Notes: generated by a model not told the origin, from the letters alone. Shown: positions 25,978 to 34,098, counted from the first letter of the stretch. The stretch is 35,859 nucleotides of DNA from Hanamia caeni (GCF_003721595.1 NZ_RJJR01000026.1:1-35859); one strand, 5' to 3'. Numbers and translations are program-made.

Positions 25978-26056
25978 ATTTTAATTATGAGTGATGAATT
26001 ATGAGTTATGAATTTTTGCAGTAAACGAACTTCTATTAGAGATTATTATTTTGGTA
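25978..26056. repeat. Short heptad array plus AGTAAACGAA module inside the operon
   Basis: The gap between the GT2 gene and wzt holds four to five 7-bp units (25982-26016: GAGTGAT, GAATTAT, GAGTTAT and degenerate ends). Next comes a module GCAGTAAACGAAC...TTAGAG...ATTATTATTTT (26018-26054). The same array-then-module order occurs near 32598 and 34629. It is the only such element inside the polysaccharide locus. Confidence 0.75.
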
Positions 26057-27034
26057 CTACGCTCTCCAAAATTTTCTTTGTACTTTTTTCAAAATATATT
26101 TTTGCGTAGCAAACCTGGGCCACATAAAAAATTTTATTCCTTCTTTCATTGTTGAAGCTAATAAAAAAATATCTCTCTTTTGAACTGCAACTTTTGCAAA
26201 ATTTGAAAGATTAGTCACGATCCTGTTTTGCAACTGAAAAAGGATAGCGTCATTATAATAAGTTTTGTAAGAACTGTTCAACACCCGTAATATATCAAAA
26301 TCTACTTTTGAGATATTCTGCGTAGAAAAATTTGAACCGTATCTCATATAACACGCTAAGGGTTCATTCACGTATATGAAATCATAAAATTCAGATAGTT
26401 TGATCCACAACGGGTAATCTTCAAAACAATACTTTTCATTAAACCCCCCAGTTTTTAATAGAATATCTTTTTTGATCAAGGCGGAAAATACATTCACTAT
26501 ATTGGTTGATAATAATATTTCCTGCAGATAAGGATGTTTTAGTAAATACACATTAGGAGTAAATGCGGCAAACAATCTTAAGAATTTTGAATAAGATTTA
26601 GCCACACGCATAGGATCAAGGTCATCGCTATACTTCTCATTTGCAACCTCATAACAATTGCACCTGGAATATACCAGTGCTGTCTTGTCGCCCGATGCTT
26701 CAATTAAAGGCAATTGTCTTTCTAAAAGTGCAGGTTTCCAGGTATCGTCTCCAATCAAGGCAATATATTTTGCCTTACAAAAAGTAAGTGCCTTATTTAG
26801 ACTTACGGGAATTCCAAGATTGATTTCATTTTCTATAAAGGTTGAATCGACGGAAGAGTTATTTGATAACCACATTCTGATTATCTCTACTGACTTGTCA
26901 GAAGATGCATCGTCAACAATAATTATTTCAAAATCTTTTAGCGTTTGATTTTTAATCGAGTCGAGCGTATGCAGTAATCTTTCACCCGTATTAAAACAAA
27001 GTACAATGATGGAAATTCGGGGTGCACCGTTCAT
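26057..27034 (-). CDS. Glycosyltransferase family 2
   Basis: A 325-residue GT-A enzyme: ISIIVLCFNTGERL (7-20), IIIVDDASSDKS (37-48) and YIALIGDDTWK, where the usual DxD is reduced to GDD (95-97). FNEKYCFEDYPLWIKL carries the catalytic ED motif. It may still bind a metal through the two aspartates. ATG start at 27034, 4 bp downstream of the GT11 gene. A repeat-filled 79-bp gap separates it from wzt. Confidence 0.85.
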   Translation of the reverse strand: MNGAPRISIIVLCFNTGERLLHTLDSIKNQTLKDFEIIIVDDASSDKSVEIIRMWLSNNSSVDSTFIENEINLGIPVSLNKALTFCKAKYIALIGDDTWKPALLERQLPLIEASGDKTALVYSRCNCYEVANEKYSDDLDPMRVAKSYSKFLRLFAAFTPNVYLLKHPYLQEILLSTNIVNVFSALIKKDILLKTGGFNEKYCFEDYPLWIKLSEFYDFIYVNEPLACYMRYGSNFSTQNISKVDFDILRVLNSSYKTYYNDAILFQLQNRIVTNLSNFAKVAVQKRDIFLLASTMKEGIKFFMWPRFATQKYILKKVQRKFWRA

Positions 27035-27038
27035 TAAA

Positions 27039-27890
27039 TTAGAATATTATCCAGTCAGGCGGAATATTATCTGCTTTGGTATTACCTTCATTAAACCATT
27101 TTTTCGGCGCTATTACAGTGGCGTTTTTATTTTTATTTAAAATTGCTGCCCACCAGCTAAAACCGCTATTGGCAATTATATTGTGTTTGCAATTCTTCAT
27201 TAATTCCATATCAATATAATTGAATTCATCCTTATTGTAATCAACTATTTCAGACTGAAAATCACCGAAAAACATATTTTGTCTCACCCATGATGGTTCA
27301 TCTGAAAAAATGTAAAGATGTATGTCAGGAAACTTCTCTCCCAGATATTTTATTGCTTTTTTGTAATATGATATTTCCAACATACCATGAAAAGACGTTA
27401 ACGCATAATCTCCTCTCCTAAAATGTACGCTTACTGAGTTTGTATTCCTAATCTTGTCAAGCTGATGCTCATTTCGGTCATCAAGATTGTCTTTGATTTC
27501 AAACTCCCGCTGTAATAAATTCAATATTGGATAAAAATATTTATAACTGAAAAAATAACCATCAAGAAATATTTTTCCATTTAAATTCAAAACTTCAGGC
27601 GAAAAATGTGTATAGTCTTCTTCATGGTATCGCTTGAGTTTCAAAGGATTAATTTTCCCGAATTTTTCTGTAAGGCGAAGCTTCCATAAAAAAGTTGCAT
27701 TATCTACAATTTTATAGTTTGTTTTTAATTTATTTAACTTGAATTCTCTGGGAAATTCTAAATTATGGTGGTAAGCATACCAACTTAGATCAAGAAATAA
27801 ATCTGTATCGTTAATTAAACTTAAATGTTTACCTAAAGCATATTGCAACATTTGCCCTGCCAGTCCGCCGTATATTTTTGAAACTATCAT
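27039..27890 (-). CDS. Alpha-1,2-fucosyltransferase (GT11)
   Basis: A canonical GT11 enzyme that transfers L-fucose from GDP-L-fucose to a glycan hydroxyl, usually in alpha-1,2 linkage. Seen are IYGGLAGQMLQYALGKHL at the N-terminus (family G-G-L-G-N-Q-M-F-Q-Y-A), the HFRRGDY motif (156-162) and NSGFSWWAAILN near the C-terminus. I chose the ATG at 27890, which places the family's first strand at the usual position. An in-frame TTG at 27944 would add 18 residues. With the first GT11 at 8660 this implies at least one, possibly two, fucose branches. Confidence 0.86.
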   Translation of the reverse strand: MIVSKIYGGLAGQMLQYALGKHLSLINDTDLFLDLSWYAYHHNLEFPREFKLNKLKTNYKIVDNATFLWKLRLTEKFGKINPLKLKRYHEEDYTHFSPEVLNLNGKIFLDGYFFSYKYFYPILNLLQREFEIKDNLDDRNEHQLDKIRNTNSVSVHFRRGDYALTSFHGMLEISYYKKAIKYLGEKFPDIHLYIFSDEPSWVRQNMFFGDFQSEIVDYNKDEFNYIDMELMKNCKHNIIANSGFSWWAAILNKNKNATVIAPKKWFNEGNTKADNIPPDWIIF

Positions 27891-27968
27891 TAAGGCTTTA
27901 TCATCTCTTGAAAGTATTTTTTGATCAAACTCCTTAATTAGCAAATCTTACTTTTTAATTCGTAAAGT

Positions 27969-29093
27969 TTAGTTACTAACAATCTTATCGTGGATAAAAA
28001 ACCTTTGGATGATATCACATACATATTTAACCTGCTCTTGTTTTATGCCTGGCCACAAGGGCAAACTTAGAGAGGTTGCAGCCAACTCTTCGGCTATTGG
28101 AAAATCACCTTTCGTAAAGCCAAGATTAGCATACGCTTTTTGAAGATGTGGTGGTATAGGATAATGAATAAGCGTTCCTATATTATGTTCCAACAGATAT
28201 TGCTGCAATTCATTTCTCTTTTTTGTACGAACCAAATAGATGTGAAAAACATGAGATGCTTTTTCATCAGTATAAGGAAGAATCAGATCACCAGTGCCTT
28301 TTAATAAAGTATCGTAAGTTTTGGCTACTTCCTTTCTCAGAACGGTAAATTCATCAAGGTATTTTAATTTAACTGCTAAAAATGAGGCCTGTACTTCATC
28401 AAGCCGCATATTAAAACCAATCTTATCATTATAGTATTTTTTTTCAGACCCATAATTGCGTAATTGCTTTACTATCGTTGCAAGGGATTGATCATTTGTT
28501 GTAATAGCACCGGCATCGCCTAATGCTCCTAAATTTTTACCCGGATAAAAACTGGTAGCGTTAATGTCTCCCCAACTTCCGGTTATTTTTTTATCCCAAA
28601 AAGATCCATGCGCCTGCGCATTGTCTTCCACAACATACAGAGTGTTGTCATTTGCTATTTTCGTGATAGCATCCATATTGCACGCCTGTCCGTAAAGGTG
28701 AACGGGGATTATTGCTTTCGTTTTTTTTGTAATTGCGTGTGTAATTTTTAGGGGATCGATATTATATGTTCGTACATCAGGTTCAACGAAAACCGGAGTA
28801 GCCCCGGAATACGACACAGCAAGCGCTGTGGCTATATAAGTATTGGAAGGAATTATAACTTCATCACCCTGGCCAATTCCCAGTGCTTTTAAGGAGAGAT
28901 GCAATGCATCCAATCCGTTACTTACTCCAACTGCATAAGCAGTTTTACTAAATTTTGCATACAATGATTCAAATTCTGAAACGCGGTCGCCTAATATATA
29001 CCATTGGCTGTCAAAAAAGTTTTCAAATGCTTCGAGCATTTCCTGCTTTAACCGGCTATTCACATATTCAAATGATAAAAATGGAATCTTCAT
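27969..29093 (-). CDS. fdtB: DegT/DnrJ/EryC1 aminotransferase, FdtB-like
   Basis: A PLP-dependent sugar aminotransferase of about 374 residues, predicted to convert dTDP-3-keto-6-deoxyhexose to the 3-amino sugar. Seen are SNGLDALHLSLKALG, IPSNTYIATALAV, EDNAQAHGS with the PLP-contacting Asp, and SFYPGKNLGALGDAG where the Lys is the Schiff-base residue. HIYLVRTKKRNELQQYL and HYPIPPHLQKAYANLG complete the family pattern. The ATG at 29093 overlaps the upstream stop as ATGA; a longer start at 29111 is less likely. The three-gene set with FdtA and FdtC points to dTDP-Fuc3NAc or dTDP-Qui3NAc synthesis. RmlA/RmlB are not in the window. Confidence 0.85.
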   Translation of the reverse strand: MKIPFLSFEYVNSRLKQEMLEAFENFFDSQWYILGDRVSEFESLYAKFSKTAYAVGVSNGLDALHLSLKALGIGQGDEVIIPSNTYIATALAVSYSGATPVFVEPDVRTYNIDPLKITHAITKKTKAIIPVHLYGQACNMDAITKIANDNTLYVVEDNAQAHGSFWDKKITGSWGDINATSFYPGKNLGALGDAGAITTNDQSLATIVKQLRNYGSEKKYYNDKIGFNMRLDEVQASFLAVKLKYLDEFTVLRKEVAKTYDTLLKGTGDLILPYTDEKASHVFHIYLVRTKKRNELQQYLLEHNIGTLIHYPIPPHLQKAYANLGFTKGDFPIAEELAATSLSLPLWPGIKQEQVKYVCDIIQRFFIHDKIVSN

Positions 29094-29650
29094 GGAAGCT
29101 TTATGAGGCAATTATCTTTTATAAAATATTTATCGCCTTCCGAATTTTGCCACCCTTTACCCGATTTAATTAATTTTTCCCCATTCGCATTTACCCATCC
29201 CATTATTTTTGCAGGATTGCCGAAGACCATTGCATTCGCAGGAACTGATTTTGTTACTACGCTTCCGGCACCTACTAAAGAATATTCACCGATCGTAATT
29301 CCGCCGATAATTGTTGCGTTTGCTCCTATTGAACAACCTTTTTTCACGAGAGTTTTTTCAAATGATTTTAAATGTTGTTTTGACCGTGGAAATTTATCAT
29401 TGGTGAAAGTGACATTCGGGCCAATAAAAACATCATTTTCTATCATAATGCCATCCCAAATTTGGACGCCGTTTTTAATCGTCACATTATCTCCAATATT
29501 TACATCGTTTTCAATAAAACAATGACTGCAAATATTACAATTCTTTCCTATAACGGCATTAGGTAACACAATTACAAATTGCCAGATATATGAGCCGTCT
29601 CCTATATCAGGAGATTGAACATCAGCCAGTTTATGGATTCTATTTGCCAA
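29090..29650 (-). CDS. fdtC: Left-handed beta-helix sugar N-acetyltransferase, FdtC/QdtC-like
   Basis: A 186-residue hexapeptide-repeat acetyltransferase. IHKLADVQSPDIGDGSYIWQF starts the protein as in FdtC/WlbB. It continues with hexapeptide coils (VIGKNCNICSHCFIENDV, IGDNVTIKNGVQIWDGI) and FIGPNVTFTNDKFPRS, ending in a C-terminal helix-like tail. It acetylates the amino group made by the aminotransferase encoded next, using acetyl-CoA. The start is TTG at 29650 inside the end of the fdtA-like gene (11-bp overlap); no ATG is available before the conserved ADVQS. The Fuc3N versus Qui3N substrate cannot be told from sequence. Confidence 0.85.
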   Translation of the reverse strand: MANRIHKLADVQSPDIGDGSYIWQFVIVLPNAVIGKNCNICSHCFIENDVNIGDNVTIKNGVQIWDGIMIENDVFIGPNVTFTNDKFPRSKQHLKSFEKTLVKKGCSIGANATIIGGITIGEYSLVGAGSVVTKSVPANAMVFGNPAKIMGWVNANGEKLIKSGKGWQNSEGDKYFIKDNCLIKLP

Positions 29651-30044
29651 ATTTCAGAAATTCCTCATAATCCCGAATATAATCCCGTTCGTTGTATATA
29701 GTTGAAACCAGCACCACTTGTACAGCATTATGAGAGTATTGCATAGTGTGCCAACAAAGTTTTGGCATATAAACTCCATGGGTGGGCTTTTCTAAAATAA
29801 ACACTTCCGGCTTTTCTCCTGGCATTTCTGTTGTAAGAATTATTCTACCCGCTACTGCTATTAGCACCATTTCTGTTTCATGATGTGCATGCCTTCCCCG
29901 TACAACACTATCGGGCGTATAATACGCCCAAAAAACTCTTTTTATTTTAAAGGGAATCTCATCTTGTCCCTGTAAAATAGATATGTATCCTATCTCTAGG
30001 CTTCCTTTAGAAGAAAATTCAATTAAGTAGGGGTTAGATTTCAT
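29640..30044 (-). CDS. fdtA: dTDP-4-keto-6-deoxyglucose 3,4-ketoisomerase, FdtA/QdtA-like
   Basis: A 134-residue cupin of the WxcM-like/FdtA family. The core shows FWAYYTPDSVVRGRHAHHETEM, where RGRHAH (49-54) provides the conserved active-site histidines, then GRIILTT, THGVYMPKLCWHTMQYS and VVLVSTIYNERDYIRDYEEF. Known enzymes isomerise dTDP-4-keto-6-deoxyglucose to the 3-keto form, giving the galacto (FdtA) or gluco (QdtA) product. It is followed by the acetyltransferase and aminotransferase genes, the complete pathway order. ATG start at 30044. Confidence 0.87.
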   Translation of the reverse strand: MKSNPYLIEFSSKGSLEIGYISILQGQDEIPFKIKRVFWAYYTPDSVVRGRHAHHETEMVLIAVAGRIILTTEMPGEKPEVFILEKPTHGVYMPKLCWHTMQYSHNAVQVVLVSTIYNERDYIRDYEEFLKFGK

Positions 30045-30075
30045 TATAGAAGTAATATTTTTATCACAACGCCAA

Positions 30076-31023
30076 CTATTTATTTTTTGTTACCATTTCC
30101 TTATGCCCTTTTAAATTTAAAATCCAGGTGCCAATTTGTTTCGAAACGTTTCTTCCCGATGCTTTGTACAAATGATTTCCATCAACATATTGAAATTCTT
30201 TGGCAGATGATTTGAAATTCTTATAAGGTATGTTCATTTTAAGAGATATTGAATCTATCTTAAAATCAAAATCCGGCATTAACTTGTCTTCAATAGATAA
30301 CATTTGAGGAGAAACGGGCAGTCTGACCAAAAACACTTGTCCATGATTCTTCAAAAATTCAATTGTCTTAATAAGATACCCCATTCTTAATGTGGAATAG
30401 TTGTAATTGCGCAGCATATTTTGTGAATAATCTTCAACTTTTGCTGCAAGCCTTTCTGAAACTGATCTGCTGTCCATATTGATAGTTATTTCGAGCCATC
30501 CATCATTATGCAGAAATATCCCACTGGTAGTATCTTCTGAAAATAATTCATAAAAAGACTTGTCATAAGACTGAGCTAAATAAAAAACATTGGGGTTCAT
30601 ATTGACCTGGGTGGTTTTACCGAGCGCCAGTTTTGATTCAGGAAAATTAGTGGAATCATTTGGATCTCTTCTGGGGCCGGAGATGCTCCAGGGATCAACT
30701 GTTATAATAAAAACTCCATCTTTTGTGCCTTCTCTTAATTTGCTTTTAATACTCTTATAATAAGTAGGTCCATAAGGGCTATGTACAATTGTAAAGGAAT
30801 AATTGTAAATGTCTGAGCGTTGCAAAACATTATTTATTACCGAGGGCTCAATTCCCTGTGCAGCTCTTGATGTTCCTAAAATTAAAGAGGTTTGTTTCGG
30901 TGTGGTGAAGCGCAGATAAAACTGGTCCGTATACCCGTCGAGCTTAAAAAAGAAAAATATAACTATACAAATTCCAATCGCTAAAAAAATAAAACTGAAA
31001 GATTTAAAAAGAAACTTTCCCAT
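30076..31023 (-). CDS. SGNH/DltD-like membrane-anchored partner of the MBOAT
   Basis: A 315-residue protein with an N-terminal membrane anchor (SFIFLAIGICIVIFFFFKL, about 10-28) and an extracytoplasmic domain. LILGTSRAAQGI holds the G-x-S block I (Ser52). DGNHLYKASG near the C-terminus provides the Asp/His pair expected of an SGNH/AlgX/DltD-type fold. Such proteins act with an MBOAT to O-acetylate polysaccharides outside the cytoplasmic membrane. The ATG at 31023 follows the MBOAT stop by 2 bp. A longer start at 31125 would run inside the MBOAT gene and is rejected. The exact acceptor is unknown. Confidence 0.72.
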   Translation of the reverse strand: MGKFLFKSFSFIFLAIGICIVIFFFFKLDGYTDQFYLRFTTPKQTSLILGTSRAAQGIEPSVINNVLQRSDIYNYSFTIVHSPYGPTYYKSIKSKLREGTKDGVFIITVDPWSISGPRRDPNDSTNFPESKLALGKTTQVNMNPNVFYLAQSYDKSFYELFSEDTTSGIFLHNDGWLEITINMDSRSVSERLAAKVEDYSQNMLRNYNYSTLRMGYLIKTIEFLKNHGQVFLVRLPVSPQMLSIEDKLMPDFDFKIDSISLKMNIPYKNFKSSAKEFQYVDGNHLYKASGRNVSKQIGTWILNLKGHKEMVTKNK

Positions 31024-31025
31024 CC

Positions 31026-32483
31026 TTAAAATTGGAAATAAATAAACTGTTGCTGTGTACCGGCAAAAAGAAAAATTGTGGTAACAATTCCGTAATAAAA
31101 AGACCATCTCGCGAAACGTGGCCATTTAAATCCAATTTTTTCAATAGCATATTTTTGTTCACGACCCAGCCATTCAAGAGTTATAAATAAAGTAATCAAG
31201 ATTAAAATAGTCGTATATGGCGACCAAAAGGTACTAAGAAGAAACGCCCCGGGATGATGAAATATGTCAATAAAAATTTTACGGATATATCCAAAAGCAT
31301 GCATTACGCTGCTGGCCCTAAAAAAAATCCAGGCGAAAACTGTAAGGCCAAAAGTCGCCACCATAGCCAGTAATTCCCTAAAAGAAGGCAGGAGTTTTCC
31401 CTGCGCTACGATATCAAGATTTTTTCTGTTTGTTTTAAATAAAACCGATGGCAGTATAAATAGTCCATTCAAAAAGCCCCAAACGATAAATGTCCAGTTG
31501 GCGCCATGCCAAAAGCCACTGATAATAAATATGATAAAAATATTTCTCATCTTCATCAAATTTCCTACACGGCTTCCTCCTAAAGGGATATACAAGTAAT
31601 CTCTGAACCAGCTTGAAAGTGAAATATGCCACCGCCGCCAGAATTCAGCGATATCTCTCGAAAAATAGGGGAACGCAAAATTTCTTAATAAATCAATCCC
31701 AAACAGGCGCGCAGTGCCGATAGCAATATCTGAATACCCTGAAAAGTCACAATAAATCTGGACAGCAAAAAGGAAAGCGCCTATTAATAAGGTGCCACCA
31801 TCATACTGCTGAGGATTGCCGAAAATAGAATTTACAAATTGCGCACAGTTGTCAGCTATAACAATTTTTTTAAACAGCCCCCATAATATCTGCCTTAATC
31901 CATCAACGGCTTTGGAATAATCAAAGATTCTTTTCTGTTTCAACTGTGGTAGTAAATGAGTAGCTCTTTCGATGGGGCCTGCAACCAGCAAAGGAAAAAA
32001 GCTTACAAAAACCGAATAATCAATAAAATTTCTTTCCGGTTTTATTCTTTGGTAATAAATGTCTATCACATAAGAAAGTCCGTGAAAAGTATAGAATGAA
32101 ATACCAACAGGCAAAATTACCTGCAAGGTCCAGAAATCCGGTTTAACGCCTATTTGGGAAAGGCCTTCAGCAAATGATTCAACAAAAAAATTATAGTATT
32201 TAAAAAACCCCAGGAATCCCAGATTAATACAGATGCTAAGCCACAACCAGAATTTTTTCCAATTCTTATTTTCCGCCTGGTACATTTTAATTCCTGTTGA
32301 GTAATCGAGAAATGTAGAAAAAACCAAAAGGAACAGAAATTTCCAATCCCAGCAGGCATAGAAAAAATAACTCGCAATGAGCAATAATACATTTTGAGTA
32401 TTTAAATTTCTTCCAGCCATAAACCAATATAAAAAGAAGACTATTGGAAGAAAAGCAGCAAAACTGAATGAATTAAAAAGCAT
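31026..32483 (-). CDS. MBOAT O-acyltransferase (AlgI family)
   Basis: A 485-residue membrane-bound O-acyltransferase with about 10-12 hydrophobic segments. It has the family motifs FPYFSRDIAEFWRRWHISLS (His286), FRDYLYIPLGGSR and FIISGFWHGANWTFIVWG with the catalytic His326. AlgI-type proteins move acetyl groups across the membrane onto exported polysaccharide with an SGNH partner, encoded 2 bp downstream. It is the first gene of the polysaccharide locus, so the operon promoter should lie in 32484-32744. ATG start at 32483. Confidence 0.9.
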   Translation of the reverse strand: MLFNSFSFAAFLPIVFFLYWFMAGRNLNTQNVLLLIASYFFYACWDWKFLFLLVFSTFLDYSTGIKMYQAENKNWKKFWLWLSICINLGFLGFFKYYNFFVESFAEGLSQIGVKPDFWTLQVILPVGISFYTFHGLSYVIDIYYQRIKPERNFIDYSVFVSFFPLLVAGPIERATHLLPQLKQKRIFDYSKAVDGLRQILWGLFKKIVIADNCAQFVNSIFGNPQQYDGGTLLIGAFLFAVQIYCDFSGYSDIAIGTARLFGIDLLRNFAFPYFSRDIAEFWRRWHISLSSWFRDYLYIPLGGSRVGNLMKMRNIFIIFIISGFWHGANWTFIVWGFLNGLFILPSVLFKTNRKNLDIVAQGKLLPSFRELLAMVATFGLTVFAWIFFRASSVMHAFGYIRKIFIDIFHHPGAFLLSTFWSPYTTILILITLFITLEWLGREQKYAIEKIGFKWPRFARWSFYYGIVTTIFLFAGTQQQFIYFQF

Positions 32484-32744
32484 TAATTATTTGTAATACC
32501 CTATTCTGTTTTTAAACAGAGACCGTCCGTGCCACGGATTCTTACAAGGTGCGGTTTAGTGAGTTAAAATTGTGAGTTGCGAAATGTGAGTATAATTCGC
32601 ACAGTAAACGAACGTTAGAGCAGATTGTTATTTTGATTCACAAGTTCGTTTTATTATTAGCCGGACTGCAAAGTAAAAATGTGAGGGCTTTGTTTTTCAA
32701 TCAAGAATGCCTGATATTATCTGGTATTAGAACTTTTAAAGGGA
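32484..32744. promoter_or_regulatory. Leader region of the polysaccharide operon with palindromes and repeat module
   Basis: No gene. Near the operon start are two perfect short palindromes: CTGTTT/AAACAG (32506-32519) and TCCGTG/CACGGA (32526-32538). A clear -33/-7 pair is not seen. Farther out are a degenerate heptad stretch (about 32558-32598) and a copy of the AGTAAACGAA module. Confidence 0.4.
32598..32651. repeat. AGTAAACGAA module with inverted-repeat arms (copy 2)
   Basis: The module CGCACAGTAAACGAACGTTA...ATTGTTATTTTGATTCACAAGTTCGTTT carries perfect 8-bp arms, AAACGAAC (32606-32613) and GTTCGTTT (32644-32651), separated by 30 bp. It follows a degenerate heptad stretch. Related copies are at 26018 and 34629. 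Confidence 0.7.
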
Positions 32745-33134
32745 TCAGAAACCGATTTTAGAATCTGTGCTTTTAATTGGGTTTACTATTTTGAAATCCT
32801 TAATATTCTTAAAATCGGAAACATTATTTGTATAAAGATCGCATTTATACAAAATAGCGGTAGCAGCAATGATAGCATCAGCAACTGACATGGCTTTTTT
32901 CCGACGATACTCTATTGCCTGAGTAACAATTTCGGCAGAAATCGGAGCATTTTCGACCACTCTAAAAATTGCATCAAAATAAAGGATTTGTTCAGGAGTA
33001 ATCTTGTGATAACCCAGAACTTCCAGTTTCGAAATGATTGACACCAAAATATTGGATTGCTCAAGAAGATTTCTTAGATAGGAATATTGCACCATACCCG
33101 AATAAATTATGATATTGCTATCCAATAAAATCAT
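32745..33134 (-). CDS. vapC: VapC-type PIN-domain toxin
   Basis: A 129-residue PIN-domain protein, expected to be a metal-dependent RNase that cleaves tRNA or rRNA. The four acidic positions fit: Asp5 in ILLDSNIIIY, Glu38 in ISKLEVLGY, Asp86 in SVADAIIAATA and Asp107 in TNNVSDFKNI. ATG start overlaps the antitoxin stop as ATGA, typical of vapBC operons. It lies between the operon leader of the polysaccharide locus and a heptad array. Confidence 0.88.
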   Translation of the reverse strand: MILLDSNIIIYSGMVQYSYLRNLLEQSNILVSIISKLEVLGYHKITPEQILYFDAIFRVVENAPISAEIVTQAIEYRRKKAMSVADAIIAATAILYKCDLYTNNVSDFKNIKDFKIVNPIKSTDSKIGF

Positions 33135-33373
33135 TTATCTCTTTGAGGTAAGAGCCTGTCTTTCCTTGTTTTCTGTTGCCATTCAGAAGGATCACCAAAA
33201 TTTAAAACATCCACACCGGCACGGATGATTTTTAAATATTTTTCCCGCTCATCTTTTGCCACTACCTGCGTTTCATCCTTTCGGAAATAACCTTTTATTC
33301 CTAACCGATCAGCCAGCATAATTAATAAATTTCTGTCCTTTTTATTTTTAATAATAAAAGTAATTTGTTCCAT
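33131..33373 (-). CDS. VapB-like antitoxin
   Basis: An 80-residue antitoxin directly upstream of and overlapping the PIN toxin. MEQITFIIKNKKDRNLLIMLADRLGI forms a strand and helix. This differs from classical AbrB- or RHH-type VapB, but resembles small Bacteroidota antitoxins that begin with a similar KN-KDR-LL segment. The tail (EWQQKTRKDRLLPQRDK) is charged and probably disordered. Assignment rests on gene order and size. The 37 bp covering its leader and start codon recur at 35318-35354. Confidence 0.72.
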   Translation of the reverse strand: MEQITFIIKNKKDRNLLIMLADRLGIKGYFRKDETQVVAKDEREKYLKIIRAGVDVLNFGDPSEWQQKTRKDRLLPQRDK

Positions 33374-33404
33374 TTCTCAAAATTAAGGCTATTTATTTGA
33401 GTTA
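33368..33404. repeat. 37-bp direct repeat over the vapB leader (copy 1)
   Basis: The vapB start codon and leader, TTCCATTTCTCAAAATTAAG and following bases, match 35318-35354 with a single mismatch. On the minus strand the segment contains TAATTTTG (33385-33378), an exact TAnnTTTG match only 4 bp before the ATG. No -33 box is evident. Confidence 0.8.
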
Positions 33405-33480
33405 TGAGTTATGAGTTAGGAGTTAGGAGTTAGGAGTTAGGAGTTATGAGTTAGGAGTTAGGAGTTAGGAGTTATGAGTG
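33399..33480. repeat. Heptad array between vapBC and the YoeB-type pair
   Basis: About 11.7 head-to-tail units of GAGTTAT/GAGTTAG in perfect 7-bp register, filling the gap between the vapB leader and the stop region of the YoeB-like gene. Confidence 0.93.
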
Positions 33481-33487
33481 GATTGCC

Positions 33488-33766
33488 TTATTTATCGTCG
33501 TAATGTCCCCAGGAAGTGAGAATTAAAACAGTAACAGTCTCGTCATAAATCCTATACACTACTCTATGTTTTTCTGATAATCTCCTGCTCCAGGTTTGCG
33601 TTTTATAGTATTTCAGTAATTCCGGTTTTCCTGTACCGGTTTTAGGGTGTTCTTTTAGTTCAGTTAATATTGCATACAGTTTTTTCAACAACTTTTTATC
33701 TCCAGACTTCTTCAGTCTTTCAATATCCTGTTTTGCCTCCAGGGAAAATTCAATATCATATTTCAT
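33488..33766 (-). CDS. Txe/YoeB-family mRNA endonuclease toxin
   Basis: A 92-residue RelE-fold toxin of the Txe/YoeB type, which cleaves mRNA in the ribosomal A site. The sequence shows IEFSLEAKQDIERLKKSGDKKLLKKL, GTGKPELLKYYKTQTWSRRLSEKHRVVYRI and the C-terminal SWGHYDDK. The Arg of KHRVVY and the His88-Tyr89 pair match the YoeB catalytic positions (H83/Y84 in E. coli). It follows its antitoxin gene by 41 bp. ATG start at 33766. Confidence 0.86.
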   Translation of the reverse strand: MKYDIEFSLEAKQDIERLKKSGDKKLLKKLYAILTELKEHPKTGTGKPELLKYYKTQTWSRRLSEKHRVVYRIYDETVTVLILTSWGHYDDK

Positions 33767-33807
33767 CTAAATAAGTTCATTACAAGTACGAATCCGCAAA
33801 GAAGGCT

Positions 33808-34041
33808 TTATAACACACCCCCAAATAATTCTTTTTCTAATTCTGGTGTCAGTTTTATTTTTTTTCCGGCTTCAGCCTGTTTAGCCGCACGGTCTATTTT
33901 TGCGTAGAATTGTTCTTTCGTCATAAGAGTCTCATCCTTTTCCTGGGCCGGCGCCTTAAACTTCACTTTCATTTCTTCCAGCAAAGCCTTTATTACAGAA
34001 TATTGACGAGGGTTCTTAGGATATATTATGATAGGCTCCAT
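33808..34041 (-). CDS. Antitoxin of the YoeB-type toxin
   Basis: A 77-residue antitoxin. It begins MEPIIIYPKNPRQYSVIKALLEEMKVKF, a short strand-helix module seen in small Bacteroidota antitoxins. It continues with a charged region (EKDETLMTKEQFYAKIDRAAKQAEAGKKIKL) likely to wrap the toxin. A longer start at 34080 is less likely, because the family pattern begins at MEPIIIYP. It is not a classical Phd/YefM antitoxin. Assignment depends on its place directly before the YoeB-like gene. Confidence 0.7.
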   Translation of the reverse strand: MEPIIIYPKNPRQYSVIKALLEEMKVKFKAPAQEKDETLMTKEQFYAKIDRAAKQAEAGKKIKLTPELEKELFGGVL

Positions 34042-34098
34042 GATTTTAAAATTAATTTTCGGAGATATAAAGTTAGGCAAAAAGGCCTGTAAAGTTAT

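Noticed and set aside
29103..29525. 140-residue plus-strand reading frame
   Set aside because: It is antisense to the clear FdtC-like hexapeptide acetyltransferase and has no recognisable motif.
31024..31125. Longer start for the SGNH-like gene
   Set aside because: The extra 34 residues are read from inside the MBOAT gene in another frame. The ATG at 31023 follows the MBOAT stop by 2 bp and precedes the membrane anchor.
32484..32744. JUMPstart/ops element for RfaH-type antitermination
   Set aside because: No GGCGGTAGC-like sequence is present in the operon leader.
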